From positions 496,001 to 560,000 of the forward strand of contig NZ_BMRF01000002.1 of NCBI RefSeq assembly GCF_014648495.1: a stretch of 64,000 nt of DNA, in the 5' to 3' direction. The notes beneath the pieces are model-generated. The model was not told where the DNA came from, searched no databases, and saw nothing but the letters and a program-made list of their open reading frames with translations. Source of the DNA: Actinomadura cremea. Its GTDB lineage: Bacteria; Actinomycetota; Actinomycetes; Streptosporangiales; Streptosporangiaceae. The position numbers and the translations under genes are program-made. This document shows, one piece after another, positions 1 through 8,053 of this stretch (position 1 is its first letter; every line of letters begins with the position of its first letter).

Positions 1-450
1 CAGGCGCGGTTCGCCGTCGACCGGGGCTACGAGAGCCTGCGCGGCAACCCCCGCGCGAGGCTGTGGGGTTTCCGGCTGCGCCCGCGCATGGCCGACCAGT
101 GGGGGTCGCCGCGCCAGATGACGACGCTCGAGCACGCGATCGGGGACACGCGCTCGATCGCCGGGACGCTGCGGGAGGCGACCGTGTCGGAGAGCGGCGA
201 GCTCCGCCTCGACCGGACGTTCCGCGCGGACTACGCCGAGCTGCTGCGGGCCCTCGCCGAGCTCGTCCGCTGCGAGCCCGCCGGCGACGCGGGCTCCGCC
301 GAGTCCGCGGGCGCGGCCCGGGAGCGCGCCCGCGAGCTGCAGCGGGAGCTGGAGCGGCCCTTCGAGGAGGCCGGGGCGCCCGGCATCTGGGACCCGCGCC
401 GGGAGCTGCTCCGGCTGTCCTATCTCGCCCTCGCCGTCCTGTCGCCATAA
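1..450 (+). CDS. C-terminal fragment of a putative FUSC/aromatic-acid exporter-like protein
   Basis: The reading frame is open from the first base of the window to the TAA at 448-450, so the N-terminus lies outside. The visible 149 residues are soluble, rich in Arg and Glu, and probably helical, with no clear membrane segment. The composition resembles the cytoplasmic tail of FUSC-type aromatic acid exporters, and the next operon handles aromatic acids, but I see no diagnostic motif. The family call is therefore tentative; it could be any protein with a helical C-terminal domain. The stop codon directly abuts the operator/promoter of the next operon. Confidence 0.4.
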   Translation, partial: QARFAVDRGYESLRGNPRARLWGFRLRPRMADQWGSPRQMTTLEHAIGDTRSIAGTLREATVSESGELRLDRTFRADYAELLRALAELVRCEPAGDAGSAESAGAARERARELQRELERPFEEAGAPGIWDPRRELLRLSYLALAVLSP

Positions 451-461
451 TTGTTGACAAT
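450..461. promoter_or_regulatory. Candidate GntR operator overlapping the galB promoter
   Basis: ATTGTTGACAAT is an inverted repeat (ATTGT/ACAAT). It contains a perfect -35 hexamer, TTGACA, at 454-459. A weak -10 (GAATCT, 477-482) follows after 17 bp, and the ATG at 490 lies just beyond it with no ribosome binding site, so the mRNA may be leaderless. A 10/12 match, ATTGGCGACAAT, lies at 4823-4834 just ahead of the GntR gene, which suggests one regulator acts at both sites. Binding would block the -35 box, consistent with repression (inference). Confidence 0.6.
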
Positions 462-489
462 TTGGGTTACAGGGCTGAATCTAGGTGCC

Positions 490-1230
490 ATGAGCACTGC
501 GAATTCCTCCGGTCCCCTGCTCGTGATCAGCGCGCACGCGGGCGACTTCGTCTGGCGCGCGGCGGGCGCGATCGCGCTGGCCGCCGAGCGCGGCGACCGC
601 GCCAAGGTCGTGTGCCTGAGCTACGGCGAGCGCGGCGAGTCCGCCCGCGCGTGGCGCGAGGGCAAGGAGCTGGACGAGATCAAGGCGATCCGGCGCGCCG
701 AGGCCGAGGCCGCCGCCGCCGAGCTGGGCGCGGAGATCGAGTTCCTGGACGCCGGCGACTACCCGCTGACCGAGAGCCCCGAACTGGTGGACCGGCTGGT
801 GCGCGTCTACCGCGAGGTCGAGCCGACCGTCGTCCTGACCCACCCCCTCGCCGACCCCTACAACGGCGACCACCCCGCCGCCGCCCGGATGGCGCTGCAG
901 GCGCGGGTGCTGGCGCAGGCGATCGGCTACGACGCGCCGGGCGAGCCGCTGGGCGCCCCGCCGGTGTTCTTCTTCGAGCCGCACCAGCCGGAGCAGTGCG
1001 ACTTCAAGCCGAACGTGCTGCTGGACATCACGCCGGTGTTCGAGCGCAAGCGGCGCGCGATGGAGTGCCTGCCCGCGCAGCGGCACATGTGGGACTACTA
1101 CACCTCGCTCGCGAAGCGGCGCGGCGTCCAGCTCAAGCGGAACGCGGGCCCGAACCTCGGGCTGCCCGTCGAGACGCTGGCCGAGGCGTACGTCCGGCTG
1201 TACCCGCAGACGACGGGGGAGCTGGCGTGA
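490..1230 (+). CDS. galB: GalB-like 4-oxalomesaconate hydratase (PIG-L/LmbE family)
   Basis: This 246-residue protein has the PIG-L fold signature. The N-terminal motif SAHAGDFVWRAAG carries H16 and D19, and THPLADPYNGDHP around residues 117-129 supplies the other metal-ligand histidines. Pseudomonas GalB, which hydrates 4-oxalomesaconate in gallate catabolism, is a PIG-L member and has the same 'DFVWR' variant rather than the usual HPDDE. The next two genes encode the aldolase and tautomerase of the same pathway, which supports this function over a deacetylase role. I chose ATG 490 because the frame upstream of it is only promoter; there is no Shine-Dalgarno, so translation may be leaderless. 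The stop overlaps the next start (GTGA). Confidence 0.75.
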   Translation: MSTANSSGPLLVISAHAGDFVWRAAGAIALAAERGDRAKVVCLSYGERGESARAWREGKELDEIKAIRRAEAEAAAAELGAEIEFLDAGDYPLTESPELVDRLVRVYREVEPTVVLTHPLADPYNGDHPAAARMALQARVLAQAIGYDAPGEPLGAPPVFFFEPHQPEQCDFKPNVLLDITPVFERKRRAMECLPAQRHMWDYYTSLAKRRGVQLKRNAGPNLGLPVETLAEAYVRLYPQTTGELA

Positions 1231-1934
1231 GGACGGTCGTGGTCACCGACCCGCCGCGCGCCGACTTCGCGCAGGTGGACGTGCTCGCGGCGTTCGGCGT
1301 CGCGACGGTGCACGAGGCGCTCGGCCGCACCGGGTACCTCGGCCCCGGCATCAGGCCCGTGCACCTCGGGTCGCGGATCGCCGGGACGGCCGTGACGGTG
1401 CTGTCGTGGCCCGGCGACAACCTGATGATCCACGTGGCGGTCGAGCAGTGCCGTCCCGGCGACCTCCTGGTCGTGGCGACGACGTCGCCCTCGACGGACG
1501 GCATGTTCGGCGAGCTGTTCGCGACGGCCCTGCAGCAACGGGGCGTCCGGGGACTGGTGACCGGCGCGGGCGTCCGGGACGTCGCCGAACTGCACGCGAT
1601 GGGGTTCCCGGTGTGGTCGGCGGCGGTCAGCGCGCAGGGCACGGTGAAGGCCACGCCGGGCGCCGTGAACGTCCCGGTCGCCCTCGGCGGGCAGGTCGTC
1701 CGGCCCGGGGACGCGATCATCGCGGACGACGACGGCGTCCTGTGCGTCCCGCGCGAGCGCGCCGCGGACGCGGTCGCCGCCGCTCGCGCGCGAGAGGAGA
1801 AGGAGGGGGCGACGCGGGCCGCGTTCCAGCGCGGCGAGCTGGGCCTCGACCGCTACGGACTGCGCGACCGGCTCCCCGGGATGGGCATCGAGTACGTGTC
1901 CTACGAGCAGTACGCGGCGGAGGGCGGCACGTGA
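1227..1934 (+). CDS. galC: 4-carboxy-4-hydroxy-2-oxoadipate aldolase, RraA-like fold
   Basis: The 235-residue product belongs to the RraA/class II pyruvate aldolase family. It has the GAGVRDVAEL motif with the R117-D118 pair that in characterised members binds substrate and the divalent metal. It would split 4-carboxy-4-hydroxy-2-oxoadipate into pyruvate and oxaloacetate, the last step of the gallate and protocatechuate 4,5-cleavage routes. The GTG start at 1227 overlaps the GalB stop by 4 bp, and the end overlaps the next GTG, so the genes are translationally coupled. A generic RraA-like protein or oxaloacetate decarboxylase cannot be excluded, but the neighbours favour the aldolase. Confidence 0.8.
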   Translation: MRTVVVTDPPRADFAQVDVLAAFGVATVHEALGRTGYLGPGIRPVHLGSRIAGTAVTVLSWPGDNLMIHVAVEQCRPGDLLVVATTSPSTDGMFGELFATALQQRGVRGLVTGAGVRDVAELHAMGFPVWSAAVSAQGTVKATPGAVNVPVALGGQVVRPGDAIIADDDGVLCVPRERAADAVAAARAREEKEGATRAAFQRGELGLDRYGLRDRLPGMGIEYVSYEQYAAEGGT

Positions 1935-3019
1935 CGGACGGCCTGCGCTGCATGCTGATGCGCGGCGGGACGTCCAAGGGCGCGTACCTCCTCGCGGACG
2001 ACCTGCCGTCCGGCCCCGCCGCGCGCGACGACCTGCTGCTGCGCGTCATGGGCGCCCCCGACCCCCGGCAGATCGACGGGATCGGCGGCGCCCACCCGCT
2101 CACCAGCAAGGTCGCCGTCGTCTCCCGGTCGCCGGCCGCGGACGCCGACGTCGACTACCTGTTCCTGCAGGTCGGCGTGGACGAGCCGACCGTCACCGAC
2201 CGGCAGAACTGCGGCAACCTGCTCGCCGGGGTCGGCCCGTTCGCGGTCGAGCGCGGCCTCGTCGAGCCGGGCGGCCCGGAGACGACCGTCCGCATCCGGA
2301 TGGTGAACTCCGGCGCCGTCGCCACCGCGACGTTCCGGACGCCCGCCGGGCGCCCCGAGTACGCGGGGGACACCGCGATCTCCGGGGTGCCCGGGACGGC
2401 CGCGCCGATCCTGCTCGGCTTCGAGGGCACGGAGGGGTCGGCGACCGGCGCGCTGCTGCCCACCGGACGCGTCCGCGACGTCGTCGACGGCGTCGAGGTG
2501 ACCTGCGTCGACAACGGGATGCCGGTCGTGGTCGCCGCCGCGTCCGACTTCGGCGTCACCGGCGACGAGCCCCCCGCCGAACTCGAGGACCGGCTGCGCG
2601 ACCGGATCGGGTCGCTCCGCCTGCGGGCCGGGGAGCTGATGGGGCTCGGGGACGTCGCCGGCGCGTCCGTCCCCAAGACCACCCTCGTCGCGCCGCCCCG
2701 CGCCGGCGGGACGATCGGCACCCGCACGTTCATCCCGCTGCGCGTCCACACCTCCATCGGCGTGCTGGGCGCCGTCACGGTCGCGACCGCCGTGCTCCTC
2801 GACGGCGCCGTGGGGCACGACCTCGCCGAACTCCCCGCGCCGGGCGAGCGGATGGGCATCGAGCACCCCACCGGACGCCTCGACGTCGACGTCCGGCTCG
2901 GCGCGGCCGGGGACGGCGGCGTCCCGCGCGTCCGGCGCGCCGCGATCGTCCGCACGGCCCGCAAGCTCTTCGACGGCACGGTCTTCCCCCGACCCCCCGG
3001 AGGCCCCCATGGCACCTGA
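1931..3019 (+). CDS. galD: 4-oxalomesaconate tautomerase, PrpF family
   Basis: This 362-residue protein starts with the PrpF-family signature MLMRGGTSKGAYLL and has a conserved QNCGNLLAGVGPFAV segment with C94, which lies in the active-site region of the family. GalD-type enzymes convert the keto form of 4-oxalomesaconate to its enol form, the substrate of the hydratase. The GTG start at 1931 overlaps the aldolase stop by 4 bp, and the 3' end overlaps the dioxygenase gene by 11 bp. Other PrpF proteins isomerise methylaconitate, but no methylcitrate genes are nearby. Confidence 0.78.
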   Translation: MTDGLRCMLMRGGTSKGAYLLADDLPSGPAARDDLLLRVMGAPDPRQIDGIGGAHPLTSKVAVVSRSPAADADVDYLFLQVGVDEPTVTDRQNCGNLLAGVGPFAVERGLVEPGGPETTVRIRMVNSGAVATATFRTPAGRPEYAGDTAISGVPGTAAPILLGFEGTEGSATGALLPTGRVRDVVDGVEVTCVDNGMPVVVAAASDFGVTGDEPPAELEDRLRDRIGSLRLRAGELMGLGDVAGASVPKTTLVAPPRAGGTIGTRTFIPLRVHTSIGVLGAVTVATAVLLDGAVGHDLAELPAPGERMGIEHPTGRLDVDVRLGAAGDGGVPRVRRAAIVRTARKLFDGTVFPRPPGGPHGT

Positions 3020-3974
3020 CCCCGCACCCGCACCGGCCCACGAGATCGCGCATGTGGGCCACGTCGAGCTGCTGACACCCGAGCCGGAGAAGAGCCTGTG
3101 GTTCTTCACCCGCGTCATGGGCCTCACCGAGAACGGCACCGACGGCGACTCGGTCTACCTGCGCACGTGGGACGACTACGAGCACCACACGCTGAAGCTC
3201 ACCGCGCACCGCACGTCCGGGATCCGCCGCACCGGGCTGCGGACGTCCGGCGCGGAGGCCCTCGACCGGCGGGTCAGGGCGATCGAGGACGCCGGCCTCG
3301 GCATCGGCTGGCGCGACGGCGACCCCGGCCTCGGCCCGACCTACGTGTTCCGCGACCCCGACGGGCACGAGCTGGAGCTGTACTGGGAGTCGGAGTGGTA
3401 CGAGGCGCCGCCCGAGCTGGCGCCGTCGCTGAAGAACCAGGCGCAGGCGTACCCGGCGCTCGGGGTGTGCGTCCGGCGGCTCGACCACGTCAACTTCCTC
3501 GCCGCCGAGGTCGAGCCGAGCACGGACTTCCTGCGGGACGTCCTCGGCGCGCGGCCCACGGAGCAGATCAGGCTCGACGACGGCCTGATCGCCGGTCGCT
3601 GGATGACGTTCACGAACAAGTCCTACGACCTCGTGTACACGCGCGACCGGACGGGGAGCCGAGGGCGGCTGCACCACATCGCGTTCGCGACCGACACCCG
3701 CGAGGACATCCTCCGCGCCGCCGACATCTTCCTCGACAGCGGCGTCTTCATCGAGACGGGCCCGCACAAGCACGCCATCCAGCAGACGTTCTTCCTGTAC
3801 GTGTACGAGCCGGGCGGGAACCGGATCGAGCTGTGCAACCCGGGTGCCCGGCTGATCCTCGCCCCCGACTGGCGGACGATCACCTGGACGGAGGCCGAGC
3901 GGGCCAAGGGGCAGGCGTGGGGGCTCCGGACGATCGAGTCGTTCCACACGCACGGCACGCCGCCGGTGCCCTGA
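3009..3974 (+). CDS. Two-domain type I extradiol dioxygenase (VOC superfamily)
   Basis: The 321-residue protein has two VOC modules (about 10-125 and 155-290). The C-terminal module carries the expected 2-His-1-carboxylate iron ligands: H160 in RLDHVNF, H222/H223 in LHHIAF and E274 in NRIELCNPG. It resembles catechol 2,3-dioxygenases and should open a catecholic ring next to its hydroxyls. It is last in the galBCD-like operon and has a good Shine-Dalgarno (GGAGG) before ATG 3009. Canonical gallate and protocatechuate 4,5-dioxygenases belong to the unrelated LigAB family, so a VOC enzyme in this position is unusual. Its product should feed 4-oxalomesaconate (inference). Confidence 0.75.
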   Translation: MAPDPAPAPAHEIAHVGHVELLTPEPEKSLWFFTRVMGLTENGTDGDSVYLRTWDDYEHHTLKLTAHRTSGIRRTGLRTSGAEALDRRVRAIEDAGLGIGWRDGDPGLGPTYVFRDPDGHELELYWESEWYEAPPELAPSLKNQAQAYPALGVCVRRLDHVNFLAAEVEPSTDFLRDVLGARPTEQIRLDDGLIAGRWMTFTNKSYDLVYTRDRTGSRGRLHHIAFATDTREDILRAADIFLDSGVFIETGPHKHAIQQTFFLYVYEPGGNRIELCNPGARLILAPDWRTITWTEAERAKGQAWGLRTIESFHTHGTPPVP

Positions 3975-3986
3975 CCGGCGGGGGCG

Positions 3987-4763
3987 TCACTTCTCCGCGG
4001 CGAGCCGTTCGAGCAGGTCACGGCTCGCCGCGGCCATCGCGCCCGGCACCCCCAGCTCGTCCAGCATGTCCGCCGCCGCGCGCATCTCGGCGGCCCGCCG
4101 GACGGCGTGCGTGTACGTCCCGCTCACCAGCCGGTCGACGGTCGGCTCGCCCGCACGCACCAGTTCGTCGACGATGTTGTCGCGCAGCCAGTCCTCGCAG
4201 CCGGCGGCCCGCGCGGCCTCCAGGGCCTCCACCACCGACGCCGCCAGGCCCTTGAAGAACACGCTGCGCAGCAGCTTGCGGCCCGCCGCGCTCCCGGCCT
4301 CACCGGGCAGCACCTCGACGGACGCGCCGAGCGGCCCGAGCAGCCGCGCGACGTCCTCCGCCGCGTCCCCGCAGGCCAGCATGGGCGTGCGCAGGCCGCG
4401 GCCGGGCACCGGGGCCATGATCGCCACGTCCGCGAACCGGACGCCGCGCGCCCGCGCGAGCCCGTCCAGCTCCCGCTTCAGGCCGGGCGGCCCGGTGTTG
4501 AGGTCGGCCCAGACCGCGCCGTCCGCGACCCCGGCGGCCCCGTTGCGGAACGCGTCCACGGCGTCGTGGGCGCTGTTGACGCTCAGCACCAGCGCGGCCC
4601 CGGCCACGGCCTCCGCCTCGCCCGCCGCGGCGGCCACGCCGTCCGGCGCGGCGACGGCGGGGTCGTAGCCGCGGACCCGCGCGCCCGCCGCGACCAGGTC
4701 GCGGGCGAACGCGCCGCCCGCCTCGCCGAGGCCGAGAACCGTGATGACGGGGTCGCCGGACAT
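3987..4763 (-). CDS. NAD(P)-dependent beta-hydroxyacid dehydrogenase-like protein (DUF1932 type)
   Basis: The 258-residue protein opens with a Rossmann motif (VLGLGEAGGAFARDLVAAG, about residues 9-27). Its all-helical C-terminal half resembles the 6-phosphogluconate/3-hydroxyisobutyrate dehydrogenase superfamily in the DUF1932 arrangement. The family lysine appears to lie in SAAGRKLLRSVFFKG. It sits between the dioxygenase and the GntR gene but on the opposite strand, convergent with the operon, so it probably has its own promoter. The substrate is unknown. It may reduce or oxidise a hydroxyacid linked to the aromatic-acid pathway, but nothing in the sequence proves this. Confidence 0.7.
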   Translation of the reverse strand: MSGDPVITVLGLGEAGGAFARDLVAAGARVRGYDPAVAAPDGVAAAAGEAEAVAGAALVLSVNSAHDAVDAFRNGAAGVADGAVWADLNTGPPGLKRELDGLARARGVRFADVAIMAPVPGRGLRTPMLACGDAAEDVARLLGPLGASVEVLPGEAGSAAGRKLLRSVFFKGLAASVVEALEAARAAGCEDWLRDNIVDELVRAGEPTVDRLVSGTYTHAVRRAAEMRAAADMLDELGVPGAMAAASRDLLERLAAEK

Positions 4764-4822
4764 GTGACCTCTCCCTGCTGGGCGTATGTGGTCGTCTGCG
4801 GATAGGCTAAGTCATCAACAAA

Positions 4823-4834
4823 ATTGGCGACAAT
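4823..4834. promoter_or_regulatory. Candidate autoregulatory GntR operator
   Basis: ATTGGCGACAAT lies 11 bp before the GTG start of the GntR gene and matches the galB operator ATTGTTGACAAT at 10 of 12 positions, including both outer arms. The placement fits autoregulation plus control of the galB operon. Confidence 0.5.
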
Positions 4835-4845
4835 CTGGAGGGTCC

Positions 4846-5496
4846 GTGCCGGAGTCCAGCCCGACCGCCCCGGTGGCCGCCCGCATCCGGGAGGCGATCC
4901 TCGCCGGCGAGTTCGTCCCGAACCAGCGCCTCATCGAGGCCGACCTGTCCGACCGGTTCGGGGCCGGACGCGCCGCCGTGCGGGCCGCCCTCCTCGAACT
5001 GACCAACGAGGGCCTCATCGAGCGCGTGCAGAACCGCGGCGCCCGCGTCCGGGCGGTGTCCCTCGCCGAGGCCGTCGAGATCACCGAGGTGCGGATGGTG
5101 CTCGAGGGCCTGTGCGCCGCCAAGGCCGCCGGGCGCGCCACCGACGCCGACATCGCCGACCTGCGCGAGATCGGCGAGGGCATGCGGGCCGCCGTCGCGT
5201 CCGGCGACGTCTTCGGCTACTCGGGCCTGAACCAGCGGCTGCACGGGCGCGTCCGCGAGATCAGCGGCCAGGGGACGGCGTCGGACGTCCTCGAGCGGCT
5301 CCGCGCGCAGAACGTCCGGCACCAGTTCAGGCTCGCCATGCAGCCCGGCCGCCCGCAGACGTCCCTGCCCGAGCACCTCGCCATCATCGACGCCATCGCC
5401 GCCCGCGACCCCGCCGGGGCCGAACGTGCCGCGCGGGCCCACCTCGAGAGCGTCCTTGAGACCCTTCCGACGGTGCTGCCCGATGAGCACCGCTGA
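4846..5496 (+). CDS. GntR-family transcriptional regulator (FCD subfamily)
   Basis: The 216-residue protein has an N-terminal winged helix (about residues 8-70, with LIEADLSDRFGAGRAAVRAALLEL as helix-turn-helix) and an all-helical FCD ligand domain (about 75-205). FCD proteins usually sense organic acids. I chose GTG 4846, preceded by GGAGGG at about 4837-4842, over the in-frame upstream start at 4786, because the candidate operator lies between them. It is the likely regulator of the galB operon. The effector may be a pathway acid such as gallate or 4-oxalomesaconate (inference). Confidence 0.85.
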   Translation: MPESSPTAPVAARIREAILAGEFVPNQRLIEADLSDRFGAGRAAVRAALLELTNEGLIERVQNRGARVRAVSLAEAVEITEVRMVLEGLCAAKAAGRATDADIADLREIGEGMRAAVASGDVFGYSGLNQRLHGRVREISGQGTASDVLERLRAQNVRHQFRLAMQPGRPQTSLPEHLAIIDAIAARDPAGAERAARAHLESVLETLPTVLPDEHR

Positions 5497-5651
5497 CGTC
5501 TCGCCGACATCCCCGCCGACGGAGGATCCGTCGCCCTCCGGCCTTCGCCCCGGTTGCGGCCACGGGGCCGCGCCGCGGCGTAGGGGCGGCGGAGCGGCGT
5601 CCGAGGGCTCCCGTACTGTGGGGGCGAAGCCGCGCCATGGGAGGAGTTCGG

Positions 5652-6455
5652 ATGGACGAGGTGATGCGGGCGAACGCGGACGCGTGGGAGCAGACCGTCC
5701 GGTCGTCCCTCGAACTCGCGGCCGCCCTCGACCCCGCCGACTGGGACCGGCCGACCGAATGCCCGGGATGGACGGTCAAGGACCAGTTCTCCCACCTCGT
5801 CGGCGTCGAACGGGGCTTGCTGGGCGACCCGGAACCCCAGGTCGACGTGCCCGCGTTCGACCACCTCCGCAACGACTTCGGCACGTTCCTCGAGGCGGCC
5901 GTGCACACGCGCCGCGCCGTGCCCGGTCCCGAGGTCGCGGCCGAACTCGCGGCCACGCTCGACCGCCGCCTCGCGCAGCTCCCCGGCATCGACCCGGACC
6001 GGACCCTCGTCCTCCCGAACGGCAAGGAGGGCACCTACCGGCGGTTCATGGCGTTCCGTGCGATGGACTGCTGGACGCACGAGCAGGACGTGCGGCGCGC
6101 GGTCGGCCGTCCGGGCAACCTGGACGCCCCGGCCGCGCACTGCCTCTGGAGCATCCTCGGCAAGGGGCTGCCCCTCGTCGTCGCGCGCCGCGCGAAGGCC
6201 GAGCCCGGCACGTCCGTCCTGTTCACCATCACGGGCCCGCCGTCGTTCCGGTCGGCGATCACCGTCGGCGCCGACCGCCGGGCCGTGCCCGCCGACCCCG
6301 AACCGGCGGAGTTCACCGCCGAGCTGGTGATGGACCTGGAGACCTACGTCCGCCTCGCCGCCGGCCGCTGCACGCCCAACGTCGTCACCGTCCGGGCGAA
6401 GGGCGACCGGGCGCTCGCCGACCGGGTCCTCGCGGGCATGGCCCTGACCCCCTGA
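5652..6455 (+). CDS. Maleylpyruvate isomerase-family mycothiol-dependent protein
   Basis: The 267-residue protein starts with the DinB-like helical bundle typical of the MDMPI family: the segment WDRPTECPGWTVKDQFSHL around residues 30-48 contains the conserved CPGW and metal-binding His. The C-terminal part (about 170-265) looks like the SCP2-like lobe found in these proteins. Members use mycothiol or act as thiol-S-transferases; the exact substrate here is unknown. ATG 5652 is preferred over the ATG at 5637 because GGAGGA lies 6-12 bp upstream. The gene stands alone, with about 150 bp of featureless sequence before it. Confidence 0.8.
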   Translation: MDEVMRANADAWEQTVRSSLELAAALDPADWDRPTECPGWTVKDQFSHLVGVERGLLGDPEPQVDVPAFDHLRNDFGTFLEAAVHTRRAVPGPEVAAELAATLDRRLAQLPGIDPDRTLVLPNGKEGTYRRFMAFRAMDCWTHEQDVRRAVGRPGNLDAPAAHCLWSILGKGLPLVVARRAKAEPGTSVLFTITGPPSFRSAITVGADRRAVPADPEPAEFTAELVMDLETYVRLAAGRCTPNVVTVRAKGDRALADRVLAGMALTP

Positions 6456-6500
6456 CCCCCTGCCCCCCTGACCCCGTGCCCCCTGACCCCTGGCCCGCTG
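6437..6500. repeat. Simple-sequence tract of CCCCTGA-like units
   Basis: The end of the MDMPI-family gene runs into about seven imperfect heptamers of the type CCCCTGA. The stop codon of that gene is part of the tract. It separates two convergent genes and supplies TGA stops in several frames; no hairpin terminator is evident. Confidence 0.6.
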
Positions 6501-6513
6501 AGCCCGTCCGCGG

Positions 6514-7008
6514 CTACGCCGGGAACGCGGACGTCAGCAGGGCGGGGGACTCCTCGCGGCCGTCCAGGACGCGGTTGGTGCGGGTGACCGCCCGCCAGCC
6601 GGACGGCGTGCGGCGCAGGGTCCAGCGGTTGGCGGTGGCGCGGCGCAGGACGAAGCCGTCCGGGCCGTTGACGATCATGAGGGTGTAGCCGACGGCGGTG
6701 GCCTCGTCGCCGGTGACGGTGACGTGCGGCGGGCCGACGAAGTGCGCGCAGCCGCCGGAGATCCACCGCCGGTGGTTCGCCGACCGGACCATCGCGTCGA
6801 TCTCGGCGGGGCCGGTCATGAGGAGTTCGTCCACGTCGTAGACGCCGTCGTCGTCCCAGAGGGCGGCGACCTCGGGGGCGCGGCCGCTGTCGACGAGGGG
6901 GCCGTAGGAGAGGATCAGCCGGGTGATCTCGCGCTCGTCCTCCAGGGCGCGCAGGCGGGTCTCGAGGGCGGCGAGGCGGGCGTCGTGGTCGGCGCGGGCG
7001 TCGGTCAT
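6514..7008 (-). CDS. NTF2-like (SnoaL-type) protein
   Basis: The 164-residue protein has a short helical N-terminus, then a SnoaL/NTF2-like cone: the helix EREITRLILSYGPLVDSG, the segment LWDDDGVYDVDE and the strands around VTVTGDEATAVGYTLMIVNGPDG. Such proteins act as isomerases or dehydratases on steroids and polyketides, or as non-enzymatic ligand binders. It starts at ATG 7008, overlapping the stop of the F420-type oxidoreductase by 4 bp, so the two form an operon. A steroid dehydratase or ketosteroid isomerase role would suit the region but is inference. Confidence 0.75.
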   Translation of the reverse strand: MTDARADHDARLAALETRLRALEDEREITRLILSYGPLVDSGRAPEVAALWDDDGVYDVDELLMTGPAEIDAMVRSANHRRWISGGCAHFVGPPHVTVTGDEATAVGYTLMIVNGPDGFVLRRATANRWTLRRTPSGWRAVTRTNRVLDGREESPALLTSAFPA

Positions 7009-7874
7009 CGCACGTCTCCGAAGGTGAGGCCGCAGTCGAGTTCGCGCAGGGCGGCGAGCTGCTCGCGGTAGTGGTCGGGGGAGTCGGAGACGAGCCGGAC
7101 GCCGGCGACGGTGGCGCCCGCGTCCCGCAGGCGGCGCAGGGCCGCGGCCGAGCCGTCCGGGTCCCGCACCGGGTCGAGGGGGCGGGTCGGGCCGAGGACG
7201 ACGTCGAAGCCCGCGGGCACGTCGGCGTCCGCGAGCATCTTCGCGAGGTCGTCGAGGGAGAGCCCGAAGGGGACCCAGCCGTCGGCGTTCAGGGCGCGGC
7301 GGAGGGAACGGGCGGTCCGGCCGCCGATCCAGATGGGGACGTGCTCCTGGACGGCGTGCGGTTCGACCACGAAGCCCGAGAAGTCGTAGTGCGAGCCGTG
7401 GTACTCGGGCGTGCGCCGGGACAGCGACGCCTGTAGGGCGGCAAGCGCGTCGTCCGCGCGCGCGCCGCGTCCGCTGAAGGGGGCGTCGAGCAGGTCGAAC
7501 TCCTCCCGGAGGCTGCCCACCCCCAGGCCGAGGGTCAGGCGGCCACCGCTGACGAGGTCGAGCGTGCCGTAGCGCTTCGCGATCGCCAGGGGGTGGTGGT
7601 AGCCGAGCACCAAAACCTGGGTGGCGAGACGGATGCGGGTGGTGCGGGCGGCCAGGTAGCCGAAGGTGGCGAGCGGGTCCCAGTAGACGCCGCCGCGCTG
7701 CTCGGCGGCCTCGGCGGGGACGGCGACGTGCTCGCTGCAGGTGACGTGGTGGTAGCCGAGGCGATCGGCCGTCTCGGCGATCCGGGCGATCTCGTCGATG
7801 CCCGCGTGCCGCTCCCAGGCGGCGTGCCCGGGGGGCGGCTGGGCCACCACGGGCGTGACGATGCCGACGCGCAT
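7005..7874 (-). CDS. LLM-class F420-dependent oxidoreductase
   Basis: The 289-residue protein is a bacterial luciferase-like TIM barrel. It shows TRIRLATQVLVLGYHHPLAIAKR and the downstream segment GRLTLGLGVGSLREEFD, typical of F420-dependent members (TIGR03619-like). It is first in a two-gene operon with the NTF2-like protein. The upstream region, shared with the divergent IclR gene, lacks the 15-bp palindrome found elsewhere in the window, so it may be regulated separately. The substrate is unknown. Confidence 0.82.
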   Translation of the reverse strand: MRVGIVTPVVAQPPPGHAAWERHAGIDEIARIAETADRLGYHHVTCSEHVAVPAEAAEQRGGVYWDPLATFGYLAARTTRIRLATQVLVLGYHHPLAIAKRYGTLDLVSGGRLTLGLGVGSLREEFDLLDAPFSGRGARADDALAALQASLSRRTPEYHGSHYDFSGFVVEPHAVQEHVPIWIGGRTARSLRRALNADGWVPFGLSLDDLAKMLADADVPAGFDVVLGPTRPLDPVRDPDGSAAALRRLRDAGATVAGVRLVSDSPDHYREQLAALRELDCGLTFGDVR

Positions 7875-8053
7875 CGATGGGCTCCCTTCGGTAGGAAAAG
7901 GTTCTAGCTTCCGAGCGGAGACCGGCTCCGGCCTGCGCGTGGTTCTCCAAGTTTGCCTGACCTGCCCTTACGCGACCCCTTCCGTTGTCACCCAGCGCTT
8001 GCTACATTCCAGTTAACAAGAATTCATTTCAGTCTTGTGCCCTGGGAGGTGCG

